A stretch of 64,000 bases of DNA, taken from Vibrio sinensis. GTDB taxonomy: Bacteria > Pseudomonadota > Gammaproteobacteria > Enterobacterales > Vibrionaceae. Location of the stretch: NCBI RefSeq assembly GCF_003605645.1, contig NZ_QVMU01000001.1, forward strand, positions 62,001-126,000, read 5' to 3'. This document shows, piece after piece, positions 8,863 through 18,589 of this stretch. The position numbers and the translations under genes were made by a program. The notes below the pieces were generated by a model that saw only the letters and a program-made list of their open reading frames with translations, did not search any database and was not told the DNA's origin. Every line of letters starts with the position of its first letter. Positions within the stretch are counted from its first letter, which is position 1.

Positions 8863-11800
8863 TTAAAATGAATAGTAGTAACCGAACGAAAGCTGTAATG
8901 CTTCATTGCCATTACGATCTTGGGTTTGCCAGCGAGTTGATAAATAAAGCTCATCACTCCCTAATATCGGGATACCTAAACCGGCATCAATGGATAGATC
9001 GGGCTCTGAATTGAGTAGGTTGTAGCCTAACGAGGTATCGAGCCAATAACGTATAGTGGGAACATTGGAACCTGGTTGACCGGGAACACCGCGAGAAATC
9101 CGCTGACCAATCGCCACTCGTTGATATTGTTGAGCAATGAAGTCTTGGCTCGTGATGGTGTTACCGCTTTTAGCCCATTGATTGATGCCTTTTAATGGGC
9201 CGTGATTTTGAGTAATTTCGTGCATGGAAATATCCAGATAAGCTTGCCACGCGGGATCATTAAAATAGAGATGCTCCGTTAAGCGAAAATTTATGTCCCA
9301 GCCTTGACCGATAGCATCACCAAATCGTGTTTCTAGATCGTGAAAGTTCACTCTCAAAGAAATCGATTCTCGTAGCGTTGGTTGGTAAATGGCTTGAATG
9401 CCGATAGTGTTGTCTTGACCTGCAATGGTGAGTAAATCACTCGCTTCAATATGGCTATTTACACCGGCATTCACTTTGAGTTGCAGCGCATCACCGATAA
9501 TTAGGTGATAGTTTCCATTCAATCCCAATCGTTGATCGCCGACTCCTTGGGCAATATCAAGGCCGAGTTCAAAGTAGCTTTTGAGCAATTGATGACGGTA
9601 ACGGGCCCTGATACGATGCTCAGCATCAATCACGGTGAGGCCTAACACGTCAGGAGCATCAGCGCGTTGGTAGTCTGTCCCAAGTCGCCAAAAACCATAT
9701 TGGTGAGGCGCATAATAATCGAGACTGTAACGATTGATGCCCCAGTGGCTTATTGAAACGGCTTGGCCTCTCAAACTATGGTTTTTATCTGGGTTTTGTT
9801 GAGCATGGATTTTGCGTAGCTGAGCTTCTTTTGTTTTATTAGATGTTGTACCTAGCTTTCTCTCGCCCTTTTTCCAAGCTTTTTGATGGCGTCCTAATTT
9901 TTGTAAAGCGACGTATTGATCACCTGTTGCTAGGTTGACTGATTGTTCAAGTAGCTTCTCAATGGTTGCAAGATCGTCTCGTTGCATCGCGAGTGCAAGA
10001 CGTTGCCAGTCAGGTAGGGGGTATTGACTTAGCGTAGTGCGCTGGTGCCAGAACAATAGGCGATCTGTTTGATTATTTGCGAGATAGTGACTGAAAAGTT
10101 CAGCGGTTCGTTCAGGACTTGGCGTTTGGCTAGCTTTCGCTTCAATCATCGATAGTGCGAAGCGCGGGTCGGTAAAGAGGCCAATTAAAGCCCGGTGGTT
10201 TATGTCTCCATCTTTCATCGCCAGTAAGGCGGCACGCTTTTGAGTTAATACGTAGTGTCGTAACTGGTATGCGGTATCTAGTTGGCCATTCTCTTCTAAT
10301 ACCGTTGCGTAGTTGAGCAGAATAGATGGTGAGACGTCCGTGGTATGAGTCAGTAACTGCTTGTACCAAAGAAGTGCGTGCTCTAGATTGCCTAGCTGTT
10401 GATTTACACTCGCAAAAGCGAGCCATAGGTCAGGGTTATCTGCTAAAGGCAACTTGTGAGTTTCATAGAGTTTCTTCATCTGTTTGCGGTTATTTTTCTC
10501 TATTGCTAACCAGATGAGTTGATTGACGGCTAGGGGTTCAGATGGAACGCGCTCAAGAAGGCTCTCTAATAGATACTTGGCCTTTTTCGTGTCGCCAAGA
10601 TGTAATGCTCGAAAGACACGCGCATGAGTGATCTCAAGTGTATCAACCAAGTGTGGTTTCTTTTTAGCGAGTTCAAGCAATTGGGTGAGCGTCTTCATCT
10701 CTTTTTCTTGCTGGTTTGCGCGAATGAGCATCAGCAGAATTTGATCGTTTCCAGTTTCGTTATAGAGCGCGAGTAATCGCTGATGTTGCTTTTTATCGAG
10801 TGGCGAAAGCACTTGGAAATACCGATAAATATCGAGCTGATGATCTCGTCGTGTTGCTAGTTCTTCAAAACTCTGTGTGGCAATATCACGATTGTTGGTT
10901 TCCCAAGCAAGGCGTGAAACTCGCGTTAAATAGTCATTATTAGCCTTGGTCCATACTTTTGGCAGTGTGAGTGCTCTTAATGCCAATTCAGGTTGATGGT
11001 TATCTAAGAATGCGTTTGAGGCAATCAATGCTTCATCATAAGTCGGGGTACGCAACCTCAATAGTTTGTACCACTCAGATGTGGTAGAGACAGGGTCTCG
11101 TTGATAACTGTATAAGCGCATTTTATGAGCTTTGAGTAAGCTATCATTAGGGCGTAAGTATGCGAGTGTCGCCACGCTTTTTGATGCGGAATCAGTTCCT
11201 TGTGCTTTTTCAAGCGCATCTAGCCAGCCTACGTATTCTTGTGGGCGAATGAGATTATTGATTGCTAGTGCATCGTAAAATTCACTTTCATAATAAAGAT
11301 CGCTAAGTGCTTTCGAATCTTCAATTCCGTTGCGGATCTGTTTTTCGGTTGGCGATAAGGCGAGCAGTTTTATACTGATGGCTTGAGCGTTGCGTATGTC
11401 GCCTTGCCAACGGTACAGGGTATGCAGGGATTGATAATCCTGCTTTTGTCCATCGAGTACGATAAGTTGTTGTAAGCGCAATGTGGCGAGTTCAAGATTG
11501 CCATTGGACATCGCGAGGTCTGCAACTTGGCGATAGAGTTCAGCGATTGGCTTTATCGCCAGTAATTTTTCTGCTTGTGCTAAGGCGATATCAAGGTTAC
11601 CTATCTTCTCTGAATGTTGAATGGATGCAGTTAAAAAATCAGCGTCGTTGGACAACGTTCCCTGATATTGGCTCAGAAAAGAGTGGCTTTTTTCGGGCTG
11701 ATCAAGTGAAAGATAGAGATTGAATAGTGCCTGGGCTTGAGGTAGATCTTCTGTATGATCAAATGCAGTTTGCTGCCAGACTAATGCGGTTGGATAGTCT

Positions 11801-12375
11801 TCACTTTGGAGTGCCAGTGACACTAATTCTTGATAATCAGTGATGTTGTTTTGCGCGTGAGGAGTTAAGTACTTTAGTCCTTTACTTGGTAAGGAAAAAG
11901 CAATAGCAGCATCGGCATATTTTCTGGCTAAACTTGGGTCTGCGATATGGTCAACATCATCCAGTAACGTCAGTAGTTTTTTGGTTGCGTCTTGTTGGGT
12001 TGATGGATTGGATTGATAGACTTGTGCGAGTAAAAGGGATAAGTGGGTTTCTAGTGTTTCATTATTGGACTCGCCCTCGCGACTGATCATTGACTCCAAT
12101 ACACGATTGGCGTCATCGAGTTGGCCCAATTGGATATGGTTGTCAGCGATCTGCTTCTCTATCTCTTGATTATTTGGATTGTGTTCAGAGATTTGATTTA
12201 GAAAAGCAAGAGATACCTCCGGTGAGGAGGATTGTCCAATCAGTTGAACTAATTTAGAACTTGATGGAGTAACAAGCCATAGAACACTCAAAGAAGAGAA
12301 AAGCAACAGAGCAAGCGTGAACTTATTTACTAGTCTGATTTTAGGCTTATGTTTTTTAATTTCGTTGCTTGGCAT
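8863..12375 (-). CDS. pelB: PelB, TPR scaffold and outer-membrane porin for Pel
   Basis: 1170 residues. There is one N-terminal membrane segment (KFTLALLLFSSLSVLWLV), then a long array of tetratricopeptide-like helices to about residue 850. The C-terminal 280 residues or so have alternating aromatic beta-strand character and end in YYYSF, with the terminal Phe expected of outer-membrane barrels. PelB couples the periplasmic PelA modification step (through its TPRs) to export through the barrel. Length and layout match P. aeruginosa PelB. It lies 53 bp after pelA. Confidence 0.94.
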   Translation of the reverse strand: MPSNEIKKHKPKIRLVNKFTLALLLFSSLSVLWLVTPSSSKLVQLIGQSSSPEVSLAFLNQISEHNPNNQEIEKQIADNHIQLGQLDDANRVLESMISREGESNNETLETHLSLLLAQVYQSNPSTQQDATKKLLTLLDDVDHIADPSLARKYADAAIAFSLPSKGLKYLTPHAQNNITDYQELVSLALQSEDYPTALVWQQTAFDHTEDLPQAQALFNLYLSLDQPEKSHSFLSQYQGTLSNDADFLTASIQHSEKIGNLDIALAQAEKLLAIKPIAELYRQVADLAMSNGNLELATLRLQQLIVLDGQKQDYQSLHTLYRWQGDIRNAQAISIKLLALSPTEKQIRNGIEDSKALSDLYYESEFYDALAINNLIRPQEYVGWLDALEKAQGTDSASKSVATLAYLRPNDSLLKAHKMRLYSYQRDPVSTTSEWYKLLRLRTPTYDEALIASNAFLDNHQPELALRALTLPKVWTKANNDYLTRVSRLAWETNNRDIATQSFEELATRRDHQLDIYRYFQVLSPLDKKQHQRLLALYNETGNDQILLMLIRANQQEKEMKTLTQLLELAKKKPHLVDTLEITHARVFRALHLGDTKKAKYLLESLLERVPSEPLAVNQLIWLAIEKNNRKQMKKLYETHKLPLADNPDLWLAFASVNQQLGNLEHALLWYKQLLTHTTDVSPSILLNYATVLEENGQLDTAYQLRHYVLTQKRAALLAMKDGDINHRALIGLFTDPRFALSMIEAKASQTPSPERTAELFSHYLANNQTDRLLFWHQRTTLSQYPLPDWQRLALAMQRDDLATIEKLLEQSVNLATGDQYVALQKLGRHQKAWKKGERKLGTTSNKTKEAQLRKIHAQQNPDKNHSLRGQAVSISHWGINRYSLDYYAPHQYGFWRLGTDYQRADAPDVLGLTVIDAEHRIRARYRHQLLKSYFELGLDIAQGVGDQRLGLNGNYHLIIGDALQLKVNAGVNSHIEASDLLTIAGQDNTIGIQAIYQPTLRESISLRVNFHDLETRFGDAIGQGWDINFRLTEHLYFNDPAWQAYLDISMHEITQNHGPLKGINQWAKSGNTITSQDFIAQQYQRVAIGQRISRGVPGQPGSNVPTIRYWLDTSLGYNLLNSEPDLSIDAGLGIPILGSDELYLSTRWQTQDRNGNEALQLSFGYYYSF

Positions 12376-12428
12376 AAGATCCTTCTCTATCCCACATTGA
12401 TGTTGATTGTTGCTTACTTGTATTCACT

Positions 12429-15140
12429 CTAAAGTGTTGGTGTGCAGTGCAGGGTTCCGGAAAGTTCGCCGCTATTGGCTGAACTTAGTTGGATAATGTT
12501 GGTTGATTTTTTATGGGATCTTAATGGTGTGCCAGTTAATCTTTGGCAATCTCTTGCGCCATAAATCTCCATTCTTAGCGGCATATGTGTCGTGATAGCC
12601 CAGTCGATAGTTCCGTTACTTTGTTGCCACCGCATGACTGCGCCATTGACGTTTTGTAAGCGGAGCTCAGTAGATGGCTGAGATTCTCCGTTAAACACAC
12701 TGCGTGCTTGTTTTAAGATTAGGTACTTTCCATCTTCAGCTTGCGTCCAGCCAGCAATATCTGAGCCGCTTGGGTAACCCAATTCATCAGGCAATCGCAC
12801 ACTTTTTACCCCCGTTGAGGTGACCTGCCACTCTCCAGAAAGAGTTTGAGCTATTCCCGTTTCATAAAGGCTACGAGCTCTTTGCGCGTATTCGCTTAAG
12901 TAGAGAGGGGTGAAAGGTTGAGTCGACGCCCATAAGTAAACTTGTTTTAGAGCATTAAGTGACGCTGGAAACGTTGCGGAATACATCTTGTTATGAAGGC
13001 TGACTGATTTTAGTCGGCGTGGTGAGCCAAGAAACTCGAAAGTAGTGATGGCTTGACGATAACCATCATGATGTTGAGTTCCTTGCTGGGTATAATTTGT
13101 ATCGCTCGGAGCTGGCGTGTAGACCTGAACGTTGCCTGGATACCAACGAATGGTCGGGGCGACATGAGCCAATGAGTGATTTGCCCCCTCGTGGTGGGCT
13201 GTTCCACCGTTGATATTTAATAACTGGGCGTTATCAGCAATGTTTAAAGCATTTTCACTTGGGTTAGCGCGCCCTGACCAGATAATGAGTTGGGTGTTTT
13301 TTCCTTTTGGTGCAAGCTGAGTATTGATGTATTGAGTGCTTGCGATGATTTCTTGAGGTAGATCTATTGCTTTATTAGGGTCGTTTGGCTGCCAGTCTTC
13401 GGGGTGATGAAAGGTATGAGAAGCGATTTCGATATTTGCACGTTTAAATATGTTTGTCGCGATTTTCTTTAGGGTTCGCGCTTTTAGAGCCGTTGGGTTT
13501 TTCTCTAACAAGTCACTCACGATGACAGAAACCGTGATAGGTAAAGGAGATTTGCGAATGATGTGCTGAGCCATCAGTTCACCTGCATAAGGCGTATCGG
13601 TCACCCATGATTTTGCGCCTAATCCATCACCATCGATATGGGCGGTAACGATGCGACGCCCTGATTCAGTTGTTACATCCGCGACAGGAATCAATGGTAG
13701 CTTCAAGGTGGCTTGGAGCAACTTAAAAGGATCAATTAACCAAGTTTTCTGGTCATTGGCTTGTGCCATTAACGGAAATGGGTTTAGTGCCGCGCCGCCC
13801 CATGGCGCACTGAAGATAACGTGAGACTCCTTACCTTGTTCATCGGCAAAGCTGACAATAGGGTTAATATCATCTTGGATTTGCCATGCAGGAGGGGGGA
13901 TGAACTGACTAAAAGAAGCTGGGTAGTGATGTTTTGTCCACTTCTTTCCAAGGCGTTGTGTTATTTTTCCGGTGAGTTTTCCTTGCGCATAGACACCCAG
14001 CGTAGTTTGAAGTTGTGGTGATGGGGGCAATGCGTTAATAAAAAAAAACGGAATCGTGCCAATGTGTCGAGCGATCCATTGCTCGATGGTGGGCACTTGC
14101 TGGTAAGAATGTTCATCTAGCCACGCGACAACGCCAGCATAGCGAGTGATGTCGGTATAGGCGATCAAATTATTGGCTGCTAGCTTTCGAATATCGACAC
14201 ATTCAGGTACATAGCCTTGGTATTCGAGCGGCATAGCTAAAAACTGGTGGCATGGTGAAGACGAGAGATTGACAGTGTTACCGTCATATAAACCAAGCAC
14301 ACGTTTTGCACTCGGTATAATCGTACTCACGCCAAACTCATACAGCATTCCATCACTCACATAAGGGGTGTGATTCTCATCAATCAAACGTTGTGCCGCT
14401 TGTTGCTGCTTGCTACGGTCAGAAGCTGGGAGATAATCGATGACGATGGTCTCAATCCCCTTAGCCTTAACGCGATTGAGGTGCGTGTTGAGCCATAGAA
14501 CATCGTTTTTTGTCGAATTACTATATTGCTTAGTGACCGGGTTATAACGATGATAGAGCGACTCTGCGACAACTGCATAGGGCTTAAATGTGAGTGAATC
14601 AAGCAACTCAAAGCCTCGATTAAGCATCAGTTCTGGCGCTTCAGATGTGCTGTGTAAGGTACTCAGAATATCGCTTAAGGCCTGCAGTTGTTGTTGATGG
14701 GAGTAGGTCTGTTTTGGCAACAACGTGTAACTATCTAAGGTATCAAGGAACAAGCCATCAAAACCTCTACCCGACAGTAGTTGCGCTTGTTGAGCTAAAT
14801 AGCGTTGCCATGCAGGGGAAGTTAAATCCATGACGTGGCTATTCCAATTACCATTTTTAAGTGGTGAAGCTTGGCGTAAAGCCACAGGCATATTCGGGCC
14901 ACTGAACTCACCAATACTGATATAGGCAAATACGGCGGTATTGGCTTTCTGCAGTGTCTGAATCTGCTTATCAGAAATAAGTGATGGTGTCACAACGACG
15001 CGTTGGTAATTGATGAGTTCACGAACAGAATCAATTTTGTTGTAATAAAAAGCGACCGAGCTAGGTGTGCGAGCAAACGCAGGGGTATTAAATAAACCAC
15101 CTAGAATAAGAGATAAAATAACCGGAACAATTGAACGCAT
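12429..15140 (-). CDS. pelA: PelA, periplasmic Pel hydrolase/deacetylase
   Basis: 903 residues with a signal peptide ending near NTPAFA. The N-terminal TIM-barrel glycoside hydrolase part keeps the catalytic glutamate in VVAESLYHRYN (E193). A Rossmann-like middle region follows, then a carbohydrate-esterase domain with the metal motif HIDGDG (D503/D505) and SHTFHHP (H575 and H579), matching the Asp-His-His set of P. aeruginosa PelA. PelA partly deacetylates Pel during export and can cleave it. It is the first gene of the pel operon. The presence of an intact deacetylase domain makes the two flanking Agd3-like proteins additional rather than replacement activities. Confidence 0.95.
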   Translation of the reverse strand: MRSIVPVILSLILGGLFNTPAFARTPSSVAFYYNKIDSVRELINYQRVVVTPSLISDKQIQTLQKANTAVFAYISIGEFSGPNMPVALRQASPLKNGNWNSHVMDLTSPAWQRYLAQQAQLLSGRGFDGLFLDTLDSYTLLPKQTYSHQQQLQALSDILSTLHSTSEAPELMLNRGFELLDSLTFKPYAVVAESLYHRYNPVTKQYSNSTKNDVLWLNTHLNRVKAKGIETIVIDYLPASDRSKQQQAAQRLIDENHTPYVSDGMLYEFGVSTIIPSAKRVLGLYDGNTVNLSSSPCHQFLAMPLEYQGYVPECVDIRKLAANNLIAYTDITRYAGVVAWLDEHSYQQVPTIEQWIARHIGTIPFFFINALPPSPQLQTTLGVYAQGKLTGKITQRLGKKWTKHHYPASFSQFIPPPAWQIQDDINPIVSFADEQGKESHVIFSAPWGGAALNPFPLMAQANDQKTWLIDPFKLLQATLKLPLIPVADVTTESGRRIVTAHIDGDGLGAKSWVTDTPYAGELMAQHIIRKSPLPITVSVIVSDLLEKNPTALKARTLKKIATNIFKRANIEIASHTFHHPEDWQPNDPNKAIDLPQEIIASTQYINTQLAPKGKNTQLIIWSGRANPSENALNIADNAQLLNINGGTAHHEGANHSLAHVAPTIRWYPGNVQVYTPAPSDTNYTQQGTQHHDGYRQAITTFEFLGSPRRLKSVSLHNKMYSATFPASLNALKQVYLWASTQPFTPLYLSEYAQRARSLYETGIAQTLSGEWQVTSTGVKSVRLPDELGYPSGSDIAGWTQAEDGKYLILKQARSVFNGESQPSTELRLQNVNGAVMRWQQSNGTIDWAITTHMPLRMEIYGARDCQRLTGTPLRSHKKSTNIIQLSSANSGELSGTLHCTPTL

Positions 15141-15433
15141 ACGACCCTGTATATAATAAAGATATTAGGATTTCATTGTATTCATCTCATGTTTATGCGA
15201 CGTTTGTCGCGAATATCAAAATGTTTTTGAGCATGATTAATCCACCTCAACATCGGCGATTATAAGTTGATACAACGAAATTATAATTAAAATACATCCA
15301 TAGTATTGAAGAGCTTAGAGCCTAACACGAACCTTATAATTCTCACTAGAGCATCGGCATTGATATACGAGTATATTATTGATTAAATGCAAATTTAACC
15401 TTGCAGTCTCACTAATGAGGCAGATATGAAATT
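15141..15433 (-). promoter_or_regulatory. pel operon promoter region with a GCGAC-GTTT-GTCGC palindrome
   Basis: The pelA ATG is preceded by CAGGG and, further up on the minus strand, by TATTATATA, a plausible -10. About 30 bp beyond this is a perfect inverted repeat, GCGAC (15197-15201) and GTCGC (15206-15210) with a GTTT spacer, placed where an activator or repressor would sit. The regulator is not known. The rest of the region shows nothing recognisable. Confidence 0.45.
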
Positions 15434-15460
15434 AGCCCTTTAATTAAAAACTAAAGGGCT
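15434..15460. terminator. Hairpin downstream of Agd3-like paralogue 2
   Basis: AGCCCTTTA pairs with TAAAGGGCT around a short A-rich loop, beyond the stop of the 15496-18012 gene on the minus strand. The T-run on the exit side is poor, so termination may be incomplete and some read-through into pelA is possible. Confidence 0.5.
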
Positions 15461-15495
15461 GGTTAAGTTGTTAAATGATTATTTATAGACGTTGT

Positions 15496-18012
15496 CTAAT
15501 CAATTAAACGATCTACGGTAAAGGTTTCAGAATAATGGTCAGTATTGGTTTTTAGAATATATTGTCCACCATAGGTGTCGTTACTGACAACACCGGTAAT
15601 GGTAATGGTTGCAGGCTTATCAGAGATTAAAGTAACGGTATTGTTGTCTCTATTCCATGTCCCTCGAACATTGGCTTCTTTAGCGAATAACTTCTCTTTG
15701 CTCATTTCACCAATACTGAAGTAATCAAGGTTAATAATAGGTAGGTTCAATACGCTATTGTATTTATCTGTTACTGCAGTTAACCAATCATATTGTAGCG
15801 TTGCACCGTCGCCATAATCATGCAAGTTTGCAGCATGAAAATAGTGAGGCCAAGATTTGTACGTTAGCATATGACGCAACGTGGTTTCTGCTTCTGCTGC
15901 TAAAATCTGTTCATAGCTACGAGGTTGGCAAATTGCGCCATTGATAGTACATGGATCTTCGCCATTTTCTAGGTAGCGTTCGTAGAAAACATAGTTGTAT
16001 TCATCCGTGAGATCGACTGGATTAGTTACGTTGTAGAATACCGATGTTGGGTAACGAGGCAGTAACATAATGTCGCTTCCCGGGAGGAAGTGCTCAACAT
16101 CTTGATTGACACGTGAAGAATCAGAAGCCATATATTTGATTCCAAGGGCTTCCATCGCGTAAACCAATTCATAATTTAATCCCTCAGGATATGGCGTTAG
16201 TTCAGGTAGTGGGTAAGTATCCTCTGAACTTTCTGCATCTTCCAAACCTGAGTGGTTACCAGTCACAAGCACTTGAGAGCCATTGTTATACCCTGGTAAA
16301 TCAAGCTGTTGCCATACTTTTAGGTTCTCATCGATCTCTTCATAAGCAACATCAAATGTAGCACCGCTACTGGTGTACATATCACGATGAGTCAATGTGT
16401 GGCTTAGGAAACGGAAATCATGTTTATTGTCTAGAACCGTCGCCGTTAAAGGCTCCTCTTGAGCTGCAAACTCTATAGTCAACTGAGGTCGATAATTAGC
16501 GTTACTTGCTTCGCGAGTATGTACTTGGACCAGATTATAGTAACCCCATGCGGCGTGCATGATTAATCCAAAGTTCGGTTTTCCTTGTGATTGCCACTGA
16601 TTAACTAAAGGCGTGACATCCACAGTAATTTTGCCGTTATTCTCTTTGTAAGGGACACAGTGGTTTCTATCGTAGGCGCCGCCATACCTTGACCACCATG
16701 AGTGGTTAGAACGTCGATACCAGTTTGCAGATTCGGTCCATTGCTGAGTAACAAGGCAGATAGAACCTCTAGCATTTTGCGATGAAGAATGGTGACGAAT
16801 AGGCTTAGTGGTTAAAGTGAGTGTCGCTTTGTCTGTTGGACTGTTTACATCATCTGGTAAATCAAAGTTAAAAAGTCCTCGTCTTTTTAGATATCTCGAA
16901 CTTGAAATATACGCAGTGCTCCATGCGCCATAGGTATATTTTTTATTTCTCGAATGGAGGTAAGTATCTTGTGAAGACGTTAGTTCAACCGGAGGAAGAC
17001 CAATACTCGCGCCGCCGCCATTGAAGACTAGGTCCAATTTGAAATCAGGTAAATTAGGGTTTTCCTCTAGTAGTCGGTTATTCGCTGCGACAATACTTTC
17101 TATGTCATTGCTTGTCGTTCGATAACTCACATCTCCCGGCGTAGCGTTGGCATCAGCGTCCCACAGTTCGCTAGCAATAAACAGATCATCAACGTGAGCT
17201 GCGAGATAGACTTTGCGCGAACCAATGAAAACGCCTTGAGTCGCATAGTTCAAGAACTCATACGCTAACACTTGTGAATGAACCAGATACCACGCGTTGG
17301 TAATAGTCGATAGGAGTACTTCACGACCGTCTGGGTACTGAATGGTTGATACAAGAGTTTTTCCTGTTTCCGAATCGGTCAGTATTGGGGTGACCGATGG
17401 TCCATCGGAGTTATTGGCGGGGTGAGCCATGCGGCTATAATCGCTTACGGCGAAAGCATTCTGACGATTGACATATTCGAAAATTTCTTTGTTGTCGGAT
17501 GGAATTTGCCAAGTAGTAGAGAATGAACTTCTAGACTCGACAGTATCTAAATCCATTCCGTAATCGAGGTCGTAACTATTTTTGTAATAGGGACCTGATG
17601 CTGGATAACCAGATAATACTGATTCACGAACGTTAAAATTTATTTCGTATTGATGCAGCATTTTCCACTCTTCCAGTGTAAATGCAGAAGAGAGGTAGTT
17701 ATCCGGGCCGGTATAATAAAGAGAAGCATCTGTTAAGATGATACCGTTATAATTCCCTTTGTTCCCTGTGATCAGTTTGTCCTGAGTTAGTTGTTCATGG
17801 CTTGCATTTAATACATCGTAAGGTACGCCCATTTCATCGAGCATGTCATCGATTAAGTCTAGTCCGATATCTTGCTCGGGTGTACCTGTTGAAATGACAA
17901 GCACCTTTAGATCTACATCAGGAACAGCAGAATATGAGGGAGTTGAAACTAAAAATAAAGTAGTACAAACCAGCTTCGGTAATATATCTGAAGTGATGTT
18001 TTTGAACTGCAT
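15496..18012 (-). CDS. Secreted Agd3-like (CE18-type) polysaccharide deacetylase, paralogue 2
   Basis: 838 residues with a signal peptide ending near STPSYSA. Residues 35-260 form an N-terminal Rossmann-like/carbohydrate-binding region (VLVISTGTPEQD, GNYNGIILTDASLYY). The deacetylase part carries H273-V-D275-D276, HTLTH (H538 and H542) and YFHAANLHDYGDG near 724-736, matching the order of conserved motifs in fungal Agd3. Residues about 345-515 are a DNRLRE-type domain (SSQDTYLHS.., ITVDVTPLVNQWQ) inserted between the first two motifs. It lies immediately upstream of pelA in the same direction, and paralogue 1 lies downstream of pelG. Action on Pel is inferred from context; a role in processing another GalNAc-containing glycan is the alternative. 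Confidence 0.75.
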   Translation of the reverse strand: MQFKNITSDILPKLVCTTLFLVSTPSYSAVPDVDLKVLVISTGTPEQDIGLDLIDDMLDEMGVPYDVLNASHEQLTQDKLITGNKGNYNGIILTDASLYYTGPDNYLSSAFTLEEWKMLHQYEINFNVRESVLSGYPASGPYYKNSYDLDYGMDLDTVESRSSFSTTWQIPSDNKEIFEYVNRQNAFAVSDYSRMAHPANNSDGPSVTPILTDSETGKTLVSTIQYPDGREVLLSTITNAWYLVHSQVLAYEFLNYATQGVFIGSRKVYLAAHVDDLFIASELWDADANATPGDVSYRTTSNDIESIVAANNRLLEENPNLPDFKLDLVFNGGGASIGLPPVELTSSQDTYLHSRNKKYTYGAWSTAYISSSRYLKRRGLFNFDLPDDVNSPTDKATLTLTTKPIRHHSSSQNARGSICLVTQQWTESANWYRRSNHSWWSRYGGAYDRNHCVPYKENNGKITVDVTPLVNQWQSQGKPNFGLIMHAAWGYYNLVQVHTREASNANYRPQLTIEFAAQEEPLTATVLDNKHDFRFLSHTLTHRDMYTSSGATFDVAYEEIDENLKVWQQLDLPGYNNGSQVLVTGNHSGLEDAESSEDTYPLPELTPYPEGLNYELVYAMEALGIKYMASDSSRVNQDVEHFLPGSDIMLLPRYPTSVFYNVTNPVDLTDEYNYVFYERYLENGEDPCTINGAICQPRSYEQILAAEAETTLRHMLTYKSWPHYFHAANLHDYGDGATLQYDWLTAVTDKYNSVLNLPIINLDYFSIGEMSKEKLFAKEANVRGTWNRDNNTVTLISDKPATITITGVVSNDTYGGQYILKTNTDHYSETFTVDRLID

Positions 18013-18141
18013 AGTTTATTATCCATAAGTAGTAAGCAACTTTCTCATCACTAATTTCAATGAATGTATAATTCATCACGCGGCAATGAAAAAATCACTA
18101 AATTCTTCAACAAGCATTCCACGCTTGTCACATGTTGTTAT

Positions 18142-18169
18142 ATCCAAGTACCTCGAGGTAACTTGGGTG
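18142..18169. repeat. Intergenic palindrome of the CCAAGT..ACTTGG type, copy 1
   Basis: The centre ACCTCGAGGT is a perfect palindrome, flanked by CCAAGT and ACTTGG. It shares its arms with the copy at 18538-18568 and with the general vibrio intergenic repeat that begins TATACCCAAG. Confidence 0.6.
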
Positions 18170-18537
18170 TAGTTTGTCAACACGTTGTTTTATTTGTGTG
18201 AATTTATACTACATGGCAAATGCATATGTAAATCACATAGATGAGAATAACGAGGAGTAAATAAGATTTGTCTCATTATCGAGAGCTTATTCAGGCATGA
18301 GCAAGATTTAAATAATAGAATTTTATTAGTATTAAAAGGTCATCAATTTATTATGAGCTATAAGTTTATGTTCAATAAAACTTAAGTACTAGACGTTAAT
18401 TGTCTGCTTACCCGATGCTTTTAATGTGAAGGTGTTGTATTGGTTTCAATAAAGAGACCGGTACAGTATATGTTGGTTTTAAAATATGATTGTGAAAATT
18501 TGATGCTAACGTCTAGGTGTAGCTATGTCGTTTAATT

Positions 18538-18568
18538 ATACCCAAGTATCTCGACGTTACTTGGGTAT
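18538..18568. repeat. Intergenic palindrome of the ACCCAAGTA..TACTTGGGT type, copy 2
   Basis: Perfect 11-bp arms, ATACCCAAGTA and TACTTGGGTAT, surround a 9-bp centre. It stands 22 bp beyond the stop of the J-protein gene (minus strand) and could act as its terminator or as an mRNA end-stabilising hairpin. Confidence 0.6.
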
Positions 18569-18589
18569 AATTTCAAAGGCTTAATTCAT

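Larger units (their letters stand above)
18013..18589. other. Intergenic region bounded by two related palindromes
   Basis: AT-rich region between the Agd3-like gene and the J-protein gene. It must hold the promoter of the former and the terminator of the latter, both on the minus strand. The only structure seen is the pair of palindromes at 18142-18169 and 18538-18568; no coding frame is supported. Confidence 0.4.

Noticed and set aside
18142..18568. A single MITE bounded by the two palindromes
   Set aside because: Each copy is a complete palindrome by itself, and no target duplication or terminal inverted arrangement over the whole interval could be shown.
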